Positions 1 through 9,277 are shown, numbered from the stretch's first letter. The stretch: DNA of 64,000 nucleotides from a virus (IMGVR_UViG_3300046170_000378:62001-126000), one strand, 5' to 3'. The notes: generated from the letters alone by a model not told the origin. Numbers and translations: made by a program.

Positions 1-1
1 T

Positions 2-1408
2 TATGAATGTTCTGTAAACGGCTTGCCGTTTTCATTAGGTGATTGTAAACTTAAAGGCTTAGGTTACGAGGCCGCTAAAGAATTATCTTGTTACAATTCG
101 TGTGAGTATCTACAAAACAGATCGAGAGCAATTAATCAACCTGTCGCTTTACTAAATTACGCGTTTTGGTTAATTCAACGAAATTATGTAGATGCTAAAA
201 TGAAATTAGATGATAGACCTATTCCATTTGAAAAAAGAGATTTTGTGTTTTTTGACGAAGCACATAAAATAGATGAAATTGTTCAAAACCATTTTAGTCC
301 GAGAGTTGATCCTTCCTTAGTAGATAAAATCTTAGACGCAACTAAATTTTCAAATAAACAAGGATTTGGTAGTAGTGCATATACTAGAGGTAAATTAACA
401 AGCCTAGTTAATGACATGATGAAAGGTGATAAGACAACTGTTTTTGAGGCTCTTCAGGAATTTGACGCTATTCTCAAAGTATATGGTAAAATTAAAAATG
501 AAGGAAGTAAAGTAGCTAAATTAAGATATAAAAATCAAACACTTCCAAGAGATTGGCAAAAGGCATTCGGGCTATTCGATAGATTAAAAGACACTCACTG
601 TAAAATAAACGATTATGTTGCATTGATAAAAACAGTAGGTGTTGATAAAATGGTACTGGATCAGAGAGAAGAAGAATCAACATTTAAATGTGTTGAAGAA
701 GCTCTTATGATTAATAAGTATTTACATGAACAGTCTGGATTTAAAGTATTTATGAGTGCAACTATTGGTGATCCTAGATCTTTTGTAAAAATTATGGGAA
801 TCAAGAACGCTCAGTTTATTAGATTAGACAATGCGTTCAATTATGATAAATCTCCAGTGGTTTTTATTAATAGGCACAAATTAACATATAGAGAGAAAGT
901 TAAAAGTCTACCACATGTGGTTGCTATCTTAGATCAAATCATAGACAAGCATAAGGGTCAGCGTGGAATCATTCACACAGGATCATATGAGTTTACTAAT
1001 TATATTAAACAGAACACTAAGCATCCTTTTAGAATTATGGATTATGAAAATTCTAAAGAGAAGGCTGGGATGATTGATCTATTCAAGAAAAAAGAAAATG
1101 CTATATTAATGGGACCATCTCTGTTAGAAGGGTTAGATCTTAAAGACGATACTAGTAGATTTCAAATATTTTTTAAAGTACCTTATCCTAATTTAAACGA
1201 GCCTCTTATTAAAGCCAAATTAAATACATCTAATGAGTGGTATGATTGGAAAACTGGCATTAGTGTTATGCAAGGTGTAGGTAGATCTGTAAGAAGTGAA
1301 GATGATTGGGCTATTACATATATCCTGGACGCTAGCTTTAAAAACCTGATAAATAAGAAGGGATTCTTCCCTCCATCCTTTTTAGAAAGGCTTAAAACTA
1401 TAAAATAA
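2..1408 (+). CDS. XPD/DinG-type Fe-S DNA helicase (5' end missing)
   Basis: Superfamily 2 DNA helicase of the XPD/DinG type, probably acting in DNA repair or replication. The frame is open to the window edge, so the N-terminus with Walker A lies outside. Four cysteines in the first ~40 codons (YEC, GDC, SCYN, SCEY) fit a 4Fe-4S cluster. These are followed by the DEAH box in FVFFDEAHK, motif III-like FMSATIGD, a motif V-like segment MGPSLLEGLDL and motif VI QGVGRSVR. The last base of its stop is the first base of the next ATG (TAATG), so the two genes are translationally coupled. The family call is secure; the T4 helicase it replaces, if any, is not known. Confidence 0.85.
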   Translation, partial: YECSVNGLPFSLGDCKLKGLGYEAAKELSCYNSCEYLQNRSRAINQPVALLNYAFWLIQRNYVDAKMKLDDRPIPFEKRDFVFFDEAHKIDEIVQNHFSPRVDPSLVDKILDATKFSNKQGFGSSAYTRGKLTSLVNDMMKGDKTTVFEALQEFDAILKVYGKIKNEGSKVAKLRYKNQTLPRDWQKAFGLFDRLKDTHCKINDYVALIKTVGVDKMVLDQREEESTFKCVEEALMINKYLHEQSGFKVFMSATIGDPRSFVKIMGIKNAQFIRLDNAFNYDKSPVVFINRHKLTYREKVKSLPHVVAILDQIIDKHKGQRGIIHTGSYEFTNYIKQNTKHPFRIMDYENSKEKAGMIDLFKKKENAILMGPSLLEGLDLKDDTSRFQIFFKVPYPNLNEPLIKAKLNTSNEWYDWKTGISVMQGVGRSVRSEDDWAITYILDASFKNLINKKGFFPPSFLERLKTIK

Positions 1409-1989
1409 TGGCATACACATCAATAATTATTGACGACTTTTATGAAAACCCAGATGATGTTAGAGAATTTGCACTAACTCAAGAATATAATGTTAGTGGC
1501 AATTTTCCTGGTAATAGGACGATTCCATTTTTAAACGAAAGCACAGCCGGACACATTGCTGAACACATCGAGCCATATCATGGTAAAATATCATGGGTTA
1601 CAGAAGAATATACGGGTGCTTTTCAATACACAACACAAGAAGATAGAAGTTGGATCCATGCTGATGAAAATAATCATTGGGCTGGAGTTTTATATTTAAC
1701 ACCTAACGCACCTCTTTCTGGTGGAACTGGAATTTTTAAACATAAGGCAACCAACACGTATAAAATACCAAGACTGCCGTCAGGTGAAATAAACGAACCA
1801 ATGATGGAATTAATTTATCAAGACTCAAGGGATATGACAAAATGGGAAATGGTAGATTTTATTGGTAATAAGTATAATAGATTAGTCATTTATCAAGGTG
1901 ATCTTTTTCATTCTTCACTTGACTATTTTGGAACAGATATTAACAATGGAAGATTGTTTCAAACATTCTTTTTTGACACAGAAAAATAA
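1408..1989 (+). CDS. 2OG-Fe(II) oxygenase-like protein (DUF6445-like)
   Basis: A 193-aa protein with the residues of an iron/2-oxoglutarate dioxygenase: H84-x-D86 in WIHADENNHW, distal H168 in GDLFHSS and R182 before the last strand FQTFFF. The segment VLYLTPNAPLSGGTGIF is typical of phage proteins often annotated DUF6445. The substrate is unknown; DNA base, protein or metabolite hydroxylation are all possible. It is coupled to the upstream helicase by a TAATG overlap. Confidence 0.7.
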   Translation: MAYTSIIIDDFYENPDDVREFALTQEYNVSGNFPGNRTIPFLNESTAGHIAEHIEPYHGKISWVTEEYTGAFQYTTQEDRSWIHADENNHWAGVLYLTPNAPLSGGTGIFKHKATNTYKIPRLPSGEINEPMMELIYQDSRDMTKWEMVDFIGNKYNRLVIYQGDLFHSSLDYFGTDINNGRLFQTFFFDTEK

Positions 1990-1994
1990 ACAAT

Positions 1995-2216
1995 ATGGGA
2001 TTTAATAAAATGTATTTACCTGAAGTAGAAGAATTAAAAAAATTCTTATTAGAAAATGGAAACCAAAGATTTATAGAAAGATGGTGTGTGCCATATCAAA
2101 GGCGAGATGCGATCATCGGGCCTGAGGCTTCTATTGATTTTATTAAACAATTTATAAAACAAGAGTATAATGATAGTAGAACTGTTAACAATAATGTATC
2201 GGGCTCTACAACGTAG
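1995..2216 (+). CDS. hypothetical protein (73 aa)
   Basis: Not recognised. A small, probably helical protein (EVEELKKFLLENGNQRFIERW, then SIDFIKQFIKQEY). It starts five bases after the oxygenase stop, with an A-rich leader. The ORF ends just after a GGG run at 2201-2203. Removing one G would read straight into the next gene (279 codons in total). Since several nearby genes are broken in just this way, these two ORFs may be one gene. The evidence here is weaker than at the other sites because neither half has a recognised domain. Confidence 0.5.
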   Translation: MGFNKMYLPEVEELKKFLLENGNQRFIERWCVPYQRRDAIIGPEASIDFIKQFIKQEYNDSRTVNNNVSGSTT

Positions 2217-2244
2217 AAACAAAAAGCTTAAAAATAAAAAAGAT

Positions 2245-2832
2245 ATGAGTGTAGATCAAAACAATACTAAGACGGTCGAACAGCCAACTATGTATGTTTG
2301 GGGTAAAACCGAAAGAGCTGGAAACATAGTAACAGTAGACGAAGAAAAATCAGATAATAAATTTATAGCGTTTACAGATGGGTCTAAATGTGCCAGAAAT
2401 TTAGTAACTGAAATGCTTTTAGAAGCCAGAAGTGAAGAAGATGCCAAAGCGCTATCTCTTGGTTTTAACCCATCTGGTTCAGGTATAAAAGATGCATTAC
2501 CTGTAAATACTAAACAAGATGCTCCTAAACCCTCTAATTCTCCTGAAGTTGTAAATACGGCTGAGGTTAATGTTATGATGGAAATGCTTAGAAAACTAAG
2601 TGCAAAAAATCATGCTAATATGCCAGTTAAGGTTAACATTCCTTCTAAAGAGGTATATGATCTATTTAAAGATCAAATGGATATTACAAAAAAGGATCTT
2701 AATGAACAAATAGGGCTGCTAGTAGAAAGTCAGATAGATAATTTAAGAGACCAATTAAAAGAACAAATAGAATCATTTATTAAAAATTATTACAATGGAA
2801 CAACAACAAAATCAGGCAACGCCAAATCGTAG
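2245..2832 (+). CDS. hypothetical protein with C-terminal coiled coil
   Basis: About 195 aa from the ATG at 2245, chosen because it follows an A-rich leader and a very basic stretch; starts at 2170 or 2194 are also open. No family recognised. It has an N-terminal domain around TMYVWGKTERAGNIVTVDE, a polar Asn/Pro-rich linker, and a C-terminal helix (LNEQIGLLVESQIDNLRDQL) that looks like a coiled coil. It overlaps the next gene by 38 bases and may continue the preceding ORF if GGG at 2201-2203 is an error. Confidence 0.55.
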   Translation: MSVDQNNTKTVEQPTMYVWGKTERAGNIVTVDEEKSDNKFIAFTDGSKCARNLVTEMLLEARSEEDAKALSLGFNPSGSGIKDALPVNTKQDAPKPSNSPEVVNTAEVNVMMEMLRKLSAKNHANMPVKVNIPSKEVYDLFKDQMDITKKDLNEQIGLLVESQIDNLRDQLKEQIESFIKNYYNGTTTKSGNAKS

Positions 2833-3187
2833 ACAAAGAAGAGCTTACTTAAAGCAACAAGGTATTATTAAGGCACTTAGTAAGATGCCATATTTTGGTG
2901 AAGTTAGATCAAAGGTTAGATCTGAAAACATTGCATATGGTAAAAAACTACACGCTGAAAACACTAGACGCATTGAAGAGTTAAACGCAGCTAGATTAGA
3001 AGCAGCACTGGATTCTGCAAAATTAGCATGGAAAGAACAGGGTTATAATGATCAAGAAATGCAAATATTAGAAGAAGCATGGGCTCTAGGTGCAATTAAA
3101 GATAAAGAAACTTATCGAGAAGATAAGAAAAAGAGAAAGCAACTATTAGCACAAGTTAAAGAACTAAGAGCTAACCGAACAAAATAA
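2795..3187 (+). CDS. hypothetical basic coiled-coil protein
   Basis: A 130-aa, strongly charged protein with N-terminal NRRQRRAYLKQQG and a long helical region rich in Glu, Lys and Arg. It has no recognisable domain. The start lies inside the end of the upstream gene, and the gene is followed after 8 bases by the next start, as in a tightly packed phage operon. A nucleic-acid-binding or structural accessory role is possible but unsupported. Confidence 0.55.
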   Translation: MEQQQNQATPNRRQRRAYLKQQGIIKALSKMPYFGEVRSKVRSENIAYGKKLHAENTRRIEELNAARLEAALDSAKLAWKEQGYNDQEMQILEEAWALGAIKDKETYREDKKKRKQLLAQVKELRANRTK

Positions 3188-3195
3188 TCTACTGA

Positions 3196-3516
3196 ATGAT
3201 TACTATTAGTATAGAACCTGCAGATAACGGGCTAATTAAATTCGTCTTTGATGATAACGTAAATGGTGGTGGAGAAGAATACACTTCTAGAACTGTTTAT
3301 GAATTCGAGGGAAGTAAAACCAGAGGCAATCAAATTAAATTTCTTAAAGAACTAGTAATGGACTTGGGAATGGCAACTGGAACACAATTAGATTCAGACG
3401 AATTGACTATTAGAGCAGATTGGGGTGTAAAATATAAACCTACTGAAAAAGAAATAAAAACAAAGATTATAGAACTTGAGTCTAAGCTTAAGTATTACAA
3501 ATCACAACTAAAATAA
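3196..3516 (+). CDS. hypothetical protein (106 aa)
   Basis: Not recognised. The N-terminal half looks beta-rich (ITISIEPADNGLIKFVFDD), followed by a C-terminal helix ELESKLKYYKSQLK. The stop and the next start overlap (TAATG), indicating co-translation with the following gene. Nothing in it suggests a specific role. Confidence 0.55.
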   Translation: MITISIEPADNGLIKFVFDDNVNGGGEEYTSRTVYEFEGSKTRGNQIKFLKELVMDLGMATGTQLDSDELTIRADWGVKYKPTEKEIKTKIIELESKLKYYKSQLK

Positions 3517-3920
3517 TGACTTTAAAAATAGACGGCGTCTGGTGCAAAACTAAAACAGAATTTGAAAAATTAGCTAAATCTAGAGATTACGATCTAGCTG
3601 TATCTTATTTTGATATTTTTAATCGATTGATTAAAAGTGACCCGTATGGTTCTGAACCGTCGTCTATTATTGTAGCACTTTATATTAGAAAAATGTTACA
3701 AAAATTAATCAATGATTCTAGTGAAGTTGAAGAAATTTCAATAGCGTATATGTTCAAAGACCTAGACACTAAGAGTGTTTCTGGTTTTAAAGATTTTATT
3801 ACTGATCTTGTTCAAGACAGAGACATTAACTTAGACTTGACTATTATCAACAGATGTGATTACCCTAAAAGAGGTGTATTGAGCAAATTTGATAATGTTA
3901 AGTTTATAGATAATGATTAA
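3516..3920 (+). CDS. hypothetical protein (134 aa)
   Basis: Not recognised. A soluble mixed alpha/beta protein with a central helical block (SIIVALYIRKMLQKLIND) and no membrane segment or signal peptide. It overlaps the following gene by 8 bases. Its position before the first late-type promoter suggests it belongs to the same operon as the helicase and oxygenase genes. Confidence 0.55.
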   Translation: MTLKIDGVWCKTKTEFEKLAKSRDYDLAVSYFDIFNRLIKSDPYGSEPSSIIVALYIRKMLQKLINDSSEVEEISIAYMFKDLDTKSVSGFKDFITDLVQDRDINLDLTIINRCDYPKRGVLSKFDNVKFIDND

Positions 3921-4512
3921 GCATAAATTATTTTCTAAAGGAGAACAAGTCCAAGCATTGATCTCTACTACCCAACAGCCTAATGTACTTATTCCAGTTA
4001 GGGCAACTATATATGATGTAAAATTTGATGATGTAAATCCACAATATCAAATTAGAGTTAAGAAGTTTTACGACAACGTTTATTTCTTAAAGAAAAATAT
4101 ATTCGGAGGAAGATTTATTAAAAACTTTGAGGGTAAAGACACTAAATTAAATGTTAAGCGTGCAGGCTATAGTACAGTTAAAGACATAGAAGATAATTTA
4201 TTTAACGGTGAAAAGTGGAAAAACTATCTCATTGTTGTTGACTCTGTTTTTTGCACAAAAACACGTGCAGAACAAGTTGAACTCTTTAATAACATACAGA
4301 CCTTTCAAATACAAATGTGCATTAAAGAGCTGTATGAGTTAACTAATAGAACTAGTTACAGTAAAGGTGAGTTTTTTTATAACTCACAAGGTGAGTTTGT
4401 AGCATCACTTAAAAAATTCCTAGGAGATCGTTATCCTAAAGATCCTAATTGGAGCTCAGAATTATTATATCGTCCAGAATCTTCTGAAATGGATGATGTA
4501 GAATGGGTTTGA
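3913..4512 (+). CDS. hypothetical protein (199 aa)
   Basis: Not recognised. The N-terminal part suggests a small beta-barrel (EQVQALISTTQQPNVLIPVRATIYDV), followed by a helical domain and an acidic tail SSEMDDVEWV. It is the last gene before a 75-base intergenic region holding a hairpin and a T4-late-like promoter, so it probably ends the first operon of the window. Confidence 0.55.
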   Translation: MIKHKLFSKGEQVQALISTTQQPNVLIPVRATIYDVKFDDVNPQYQIRVKKFYDNVYFLKKNIFGGRFIKNFEGKDTKLNVKRAGYSTVKDIEDNLFNGEKWKNYLIVVDSVFCTKTRAEQVELFNNIQTFQIQMCIKELYELTNRTSYSKGEFFYNSQGEFVASLKKFLGDRYPKDPNWSSELLYRPESSEMDDVEWV

Positions 4513-4521
4513 TATATACTT

Positions 4522-4556
4522 TACGGGTAATTATATTACATTAATATAATTCCGTA
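4522..4556 (+). terminator. AT-rich hairpin between operons
   Basis: Near-perfect inverted repeat. TACGG (4522-4526), a two-base bulge GT and AATTATATTA (4529-4538) pair with TAATATAATT (4542-4551) and CCGTA (4552-4556) around a CAT loop. There is no following U-run, so it is not a classical terminator. It could end the upstream transcript, stabilise or process RNA, or bind a regulator next to the promoter directly downstream. Confidence 0.45.
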
Positions 4557-4568
4557 GATATATAAATA
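4557..4568 (+). promoter_or_regulatory. late promoter, TATAAATA type
   Basis: GATATATAAATA with an exact T4 late consensus TATAAATA at 4561-4568, 20 bases before the ATG of the first tail gene. It is related to the GATATATAAT elements found upstream of other genes in this window. A late sigma (gp55-like) target is the obvious reading; the sigma gene is not in the window. Confidence 0.6.
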
Positions 4569-4587
4569 AACAAAGAGCAACTATTAC

Positions 4588-6459
4588 ATGGCAAACGCTA
4601 TTTCATTTACATTCTTAAGAATGGAAGAGTCTGAAGTATTCAAAGCATCACTAGGAGATGAAGCTCCAAAATTAGTTTGGCTAGAAATGCCAACTGGTGA
4701 AGAAAAAGGTCCTGTTCTTTCTACTTTTATAAACGTGGATGATTCAGGAGCCGCAACATTTGGAGGAGTATATCCTGTAATTGGCTATCCTGTTCCCGAA
4801 CCACCTAACGTATTAGATTCTCAAGGTAAAACTACAATTAATGCATCTGCACAGGACACTGGTGCTGGTGCAAATAGTTTATATGGTGTAAACGAGGTAG
4901 ATTCTAGAACATATTCAGTTGGTAAAACAGTTAGTGGTACTGGTGGTGACAAAATAGAGGATGCTGGACAAAGCGTTTCTGCAGGACTAGGTCTTAATTC
5001 TAAAATGAATGCTTGGTCTTTGCATAAATATAAGAACAGAGCAGATTCATCTAAGGACGATATGTCAAGTGGAAAAGATTCTTATAATAAAGCAGTATTC
5101 CACCATGGTCTAGCAGAAGCTTATAATCCAACTGCTAGTAATATAGTAAACGAATCTAAAGAACATCCATCTATTGCGTACACATATAGTTACGCTGATT
5201 TTGTACAAGCAGAACATTATGGTCGTATCTCTAATGATTATATGATTACTCTAAGAAGATTCCCATATCCAGTACAAGATGATCTTAAAAACATGATGAT
5301 TCCTGGTAAAGACGGAAAGCCAGTAGATGGCTCTATGCCTGATCTTGCAAGAGCTATCACGTGGATGTCGCCGGCGCTTGGTAACGAGATGAAAAGTATT
5401 CTTAAATTTGGAACAAAGTTTAATTGGAAAGAAGTAGAATCAGAAATTCAAAAAATTACAGGAAGTGCTGGTAAAAAAGGTAAATTAGGAGCAATGATTG
5501 ACGGAAGTCCGCTATTAAGTGCTGTAAACGCCGGTGTAAACAACGTTAGTCCTGAACAAGCTGCTAGAATAAAAGATAAGGGTGCAGGTTGGGATCCAAC
5601 AAGTGAAACGTATCCTAACAAAGTATTTGGACCACTTAATGTAATTAAAAAAGTATTAACCAAACAACAAGGTTTAGAATTTGATCAACAGTTTGAATTA
5701 AATTTCTATTATGACTTAAAGGCTTTGGCAGATACAAGTCCTAAAGTTGCATTTATGGATACGCTTTCAAATATATTAGCGTTAACATACAACAACGCTC
5801 CATTCTGGGGTGGTGCTACTAGAGGATTGGGTAGTGGTAGTATAGGTAAACCTTTTGGTGATTTTAACAAATTAAAAAGTGGTGACTATAAAGGATTCTT
5901 AAGTTCTGTAGGTGATCAGATAAAAGGTGCTGCTGGTTTTGCACTAGGTGATCTTGGTAATGCAGTAAAAGGTGTTGCGAATGGTAAAGGTATTAATGCC
6001 TTAGGTGATTCTAAGATACTCGATAACATCGTGGGAGGTGGCCTAATGAAATTGATGAATGGACCTCAAGGTGCCACAACTATTGCTGCGTTTTTGACGG
6101 GTGATCCTACTGGACAATGGCACGTTACTATTGGTAATCCAATGAATCCTATGATAGTTTGTGGAAACTTAGCAATGATGGATAGTAAAATAGAATTTGA
6201 TGGGCCTTTGGGTTATGAAGGATTTCCAAGTAAAATTAAACTTACATGTACATTAAAACCTGGTAGACCAAGAGACAAAGGTGAAATAGAATCAATGTTT
6301 AACGCAGGTAGAGGTAGATCTTACTTACAACCAGATGTTGAAGGATCAATTGACGTGAACGCGATGTTCGATGTTAGTGCATATGGTGGTAAAGATCAAA
6401 CTGCTCAACACGTTACTAAAGCATTCCTTAAGAGAGTTTCTGACCTTAACGCTGGATAA
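4588..6459 (+). CDS. tail/baseplate structural protein, tube-cap-like
   Basis: A 623-aa virion protein heading the baseplate operon. The most telling part is near the C-terminus: WHVTIGNPMNPMIVCGNL, then FPSKIKLTCTLKPGRPRDKGEIESMFN. This style of segment recalls T4-type baseplate tube-cap/tube-initiator (gp48/gp54) proteins. The middle contains Gly/Ala-rich low-complexity stretches. Neighbours (gp53-, hub- and gp5-like) support a baseplate location. The exact T4 counterpart is uncertain, and the protein is considerably longer than gp48 or gp54. Confidence 0.6.
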   Translation: MANAISFTFLRMEESEVFKASLGDEAPKLVWLEMPTGEEKGPVLSTFINVDDSGAATFGGVYPVIGYPVPEPPNVLDSQGKTTINASAQDTGAGANSLYGVNEVDSRTYSVGKTVSGTGGDKIEDAGQSVSAGLGLNSKMNAWSLHKYKNRADSSKDDMSSGKDSYNKAVFHHGLAEAYNPTASNIVNESKEHPSIAYTYSYADFVQAEHYGRISNDYMITLRRFPYPVQDDLKNMMIPGKDGKPVDGSMPDLARAITWMSPALGNEMKSILKFGTKFNWKEVESEIQKITGSAGKKGKLGAMIDGSPLLSAVNAGVNNVSPEQAARIKDKGAGWDPTSETYPNKVFGPLNVIKKVLTKQQGLEFDQQFELNFYYDLKALADTSPKVAFMDTLSNILALTYNNAPFWGGATRGLGSGSIGKPFGDFNKLKSGDYKGFLSSVGDQIKGAAGFALGDLGNAVKGVANGKGINALGDSKILDNIVGGGLMKLMNGPQGATTIAAFLTGDPTGQWHVTIGNPMNPMIVCGNLAMMDSKIEFDGPLGYEGFPSKIKLTCTLKPGRPRDKGEIESMFNAGRGRSYLQPDVEGSIDVNAMFDVSAYGGKDQTAQHVTKAFLKRVSDLNAG

Positions 6460-6474
6460 TATTAATATTAAAAT

Positions 6475-7299
6475 ATGGATTTTAAAAGTTTAGTAAATAA
6501 AACAGTAGATACAGTCAAATTAATTATGACTCAGCCGACTATGATCTTTAGAAATAAAGACAGAGCTGAAATTATAGCCGAGCACGTTGTCACTGATGAT
6601 GATAAAGTTAGGCCAGATTTGATGGCTTTAAAGTACTACGGTGATCACACTAAAACTGATATGATTCTAAAATTCAATAGAATTTCTGATCCATTTAGTT
6701 TAAATCCCGGCGAAATAATTTTAATTCCCTCGCCAGACACAGCGTATTATAGATTAGAAAGACCTATGGCATTCGAAGATAATATTGTTAAAAGACAATT
6801 TATGGATACAAAAAGGTTGAGTAAGAAAGATAAGGCTAGATTGGATGTATTAAAGAAGAAGTACAACAAGGAAACACTTCTGCCACCTAACGTAATTCCG
6901 GTTGGTAAAAAGAATTATGAATTTAACGGAAATCAAGTTAGAATGGGTGCTCAAGTGCAAACAGATCCAGTTACTGAGTCTATTACAGCGGAGATTATTG
7001 CATCTCAAAATGAAGAAAAAAGTCAAAGAGAGATTGTACTAGAACAACAAGGATCTGACTTTGATGAAGCAACCATTACTGGTAATACTGGTAACAATAA
7101 TACACAAAACGATCTTACAGATACACAGGTAGATAATCTACTAGATAATAACGCTGGTAAAGGTGGAGCAAATCAAGCGGCGGAAACAAAAGGTGATTCT
7201 GCTGATCAAACCGGAGATAACAATAACGGGAAAGATGCACCTGCGAGTAAAAATCCAGGAAATGATCCAGCAAGTGAAGATTCACCTTGTGCAAAATAA
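6475..7299 (+). CDS. 53: baseplate wedge protein, gp53-like with LysM-type fold
   Basis: A 274-aa protein. Residues ~36-78 (DLMALKYYGDHTKTDMILKFNRISDPFSLNPGEIILIPS) have the pattern of the LysM-like domain found in T4 gp53, a wedge component that holds the baseplate together; the motif is split here only by description, at YYGDHTK and LNPGEIILIP. The C-terminal ~90 residues are Asn/Gly/Asp-rich and probably disordered. Position among tail genes fits. The identification rests on the LysM-like motif and context, so the wedge role is likely but not proven. Confidence 0.6.
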   Translation: MDFKSLVNKTVDTVKLIMTQPTMIFRNKDRAEIIAEHVVTDDDKVRPDLMALKYYGDHTKTDMILKFNRISDPFSLNPGEIILIPSPDTAYYRLERPMAFEDNIVKRQFMDTKRLSKKDKARLDVLKKKYNKETLLPPNVIPVGKKNYEFNGNQVRMGAQVQTDPVTESITAEIIASQNEEKSQREIVLEQQGSDFDEATITGNTGNNNTQNDLTDTQVDNLLDNNAGKGGANQAAETKGDSADQTGDNNNGKDAPASKNPGNDPASEDSPCAK

Positions 7300-7321
7300 G
7301 AAGTTAACTAATATATTATAG

Positions 7322-9277
7322 ATGGATTTAGAACACAATATTTTAGCGGTAGTAGAACCAGCTTTAATGCCAACAGAAATAGAAATGTATGCTGCTGGTG
7401 AAGAAGAGGGTGGAGATAAACAAACCAAAAACACTGGTAATATCGAACCGTTTATTATGATCAATAAATATGTTTTCGGTAGAGATAATATACAAAGTGT
7501 TGATTTAGATTTATCGGGCATTGTACCTAAAGTTTCGGTTAGTGTTGTAGATAATAAACAAGCATTTGATGTAGATCACTATCCAAGAGATGGCGATACA
7601 CTTGTTCTATTAATAAATTCAAAGAATCAGGAAACATTTAAATCTATTCACATGGATTTTGATATTACAGATATATCTAATGAAAGGGAAGTTGATGGTG
7701 AGCCACCTTCTATTAGTTTAAGTGGAGTTGCAAAAATACCTAAACTTTTTGCCGAGAATTGTCAAACTCTAGATGCAGCCGGTTCTTTGGATCACATGGA
7801 AATGATTGCTAGAGAATTACAAATAGGATTAGCAACAAATATTGATGCAACTGACGATAGTCAAGCCAGAATACAAGCATATGAAACTTATTTAGAGTTT
7901 ATAAAATCTGTAGCTAAGGACGCTTACATTGACGAAGAGTCTTTTACTAAATTTTACATAGATCAATATTATTATTTGAATTTTGTAGAAGTAAACAAAA
8001 TTTTTAATTCTAGCAATCCTGATATAAATGATCTACAAGTGGCATTAGCATCGGTTGGGGTTTCTATGGGTGAATCAGCTGAAACAGAAGGAAAAGATCC
8101 AGATGATATTGAGGTTCCACTCATGCTTACTAATAACCGAGAGGTTCAAGGTATGAATAACTACGCCGACAAAGTTGAGCTTATCAACAACTCTAGTAAA
8201 ATTAGTTTAAAGGCAGGTAACAAGAGAAATATAATGCTATATGATAACAATAGTGATTCAGATAGATTACAACGATTTGATATTGAGCCTTTAAGTTCAA
8301 CCAATCTCAGAGATATTGAAGAGCCACTAAAGGGTAGAAGAACTGAAGAACGTTACCAAGAAAATGTTAAGTTTAAGTATATGGGTCGTCAAAATGCAGG
8401 AGACGATGGTTTAGGTAACACACATAAGAATGCAATTTACTCTAAGTTGTTTCAGAAGCAAAATGAAATGGAAACTCAAAAGATGAAAGTTAAAGTTACT
8501 TTAAGTAGTTTTAACCCTGCATTGTATAAGTTCCAAAAAATACCATTGTTGATGTATCATTATGATGGTGTAAAAATTAAGGCAGCAGAAGAAGCACAAG
8601 CCAAACAGGATGAAGCTGGTTTTTCGGAGCAAGCTATTGTGCCAGACACTGGTGAAAGAGAAGAAGAATCTAACTCGCAGGTGGTTGATAGATTTTTGAC
8701 AGGTTTTTATATAATAGAAAATATTAACATTAACTACGACATAGAATCTGGATTATCTCAAGAGGTTACTTTAATTAGAAGAGAGTGGCCGACTAAAGTT
8801 GCCGATTTAAAAGAAGCGACCTTTGACGAAAACGCCGATAATGGTGCAGATAATAGTCCACCTCCACCACCAGAGCCAACATCAGAACCAACGCCAGAAC
8901 CAACACCAGAGCCAACACCTGAACCAACACCTGAACCAGTACCTGATGTGGAATTAGAAATAGAAATAGGATTTACTAAAACTACATCTCAACAAGATAT
9001 TCAAGCTACGTTTGGTAATAGTACATATGCTGTATTTGAAGGTACGTGGACTGCAAATAAGGAAGTTGCAGGGTTTGATTCTTGGCAAGCAGATATAGAT
9101 GATACATTAATTGGACCAAGTTACGGAATGTCAGTTAAGAACAATGGAACATGGGTATTAGATCTCTCACAAACAGGAGAATTTGATCCTCAAACATATG
9201 ATCTTACTATTCAAATACAAGCAGAGGGCAAAACATTTACAGGAACTTCTTCAGTGGAGGTTACAGAAGAATCTTAA
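7322..9277 (+). CDS. baseplate hub protein (gp27/late control D-like) with C-terminal Ig-like domain
   Basis: A 651-aa probable hub protein. The segment FLTGFYIIENININYDIESG and the following SQEVTLIRREWP match the closing strand pattern of phage late-control D / gp27-like hub proteins. After it come a Pro-Glu-Thr linker (residues ~517-542, PEPTPEPTPEPTPEP type) and a ~100-residue beta-rich domain (WTANKEVAGFDSWQADIDD) that looks Ig-like. The gp5-like spike protein is encoded two genes later. A T4 hub lacks such a C-terminal linker and domain, so this module is an addition and may be surface-exposed. Confidence 0.6.
   Translation: MDLEHNILAVVEPALMPTEIEMYAAGEEEGGDKQTKNTGNIEPFIMINKYVFGRDNIQSVDLDLSGIVPKVSVSVVDNKQAFDVDHYPRDGDTLVLLINSKNQETFKSIHMDFDITDISNEREVDGEPPSISLSGVAKIPKLFAENCQTLDAAGSLDHMEMIARELQIGLATNIDATDDSQARIQAYETYLEFIKSVAKDAYIDEESFTKFYIDQYYYLNFVEVNKIFNSSNPDINDLQVALASVGVSMGESAETEGKDPDDIEVPLMLTNNREVQGMNNYADKVELINNSSKISLKAGNKRNIMLYDNNSDSDRLQRFDIEPLSSTNLRDIEEPLKGRRTEERYQENVKFKYMGRQNAGDDGLGNTHKNAIYSKLFQKQNEMETQKMKVKVTLSSFNPALYKFQKIPLLMYHYDGVKIKAAEEAQAKQDEAGFSEQAIVPDTGEREEESNSQVVDRFLTGFYIIENININYDIESGLSQEVTLIRREWPTKVADLKEATFDENADNGADNSPPPPPEPTSEPTPEPTPEPTPEPTPEPVPDVELEIEIGFTKTTSQQDIQATFGNSTYAVFEGTWTANKEVAGFDSWQADIDDTLIGPSYGMSVKNNGTWVLDLSQTGEFDPQTYDLTIQIQAEGKTFTGTSSVEVTEES
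8870..8946 (+). repeat. Pro-Glu-Thr linker repeat
   Basis: Tandem repeat of a 12-base unit (CCAACACCAGAG and variants) encoding PTPE repeats inside the hub gene. The same kind of Pro-Thr linker recurs at ~37822 and ~39709 in two fibre genes. Confidence 0.8.
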
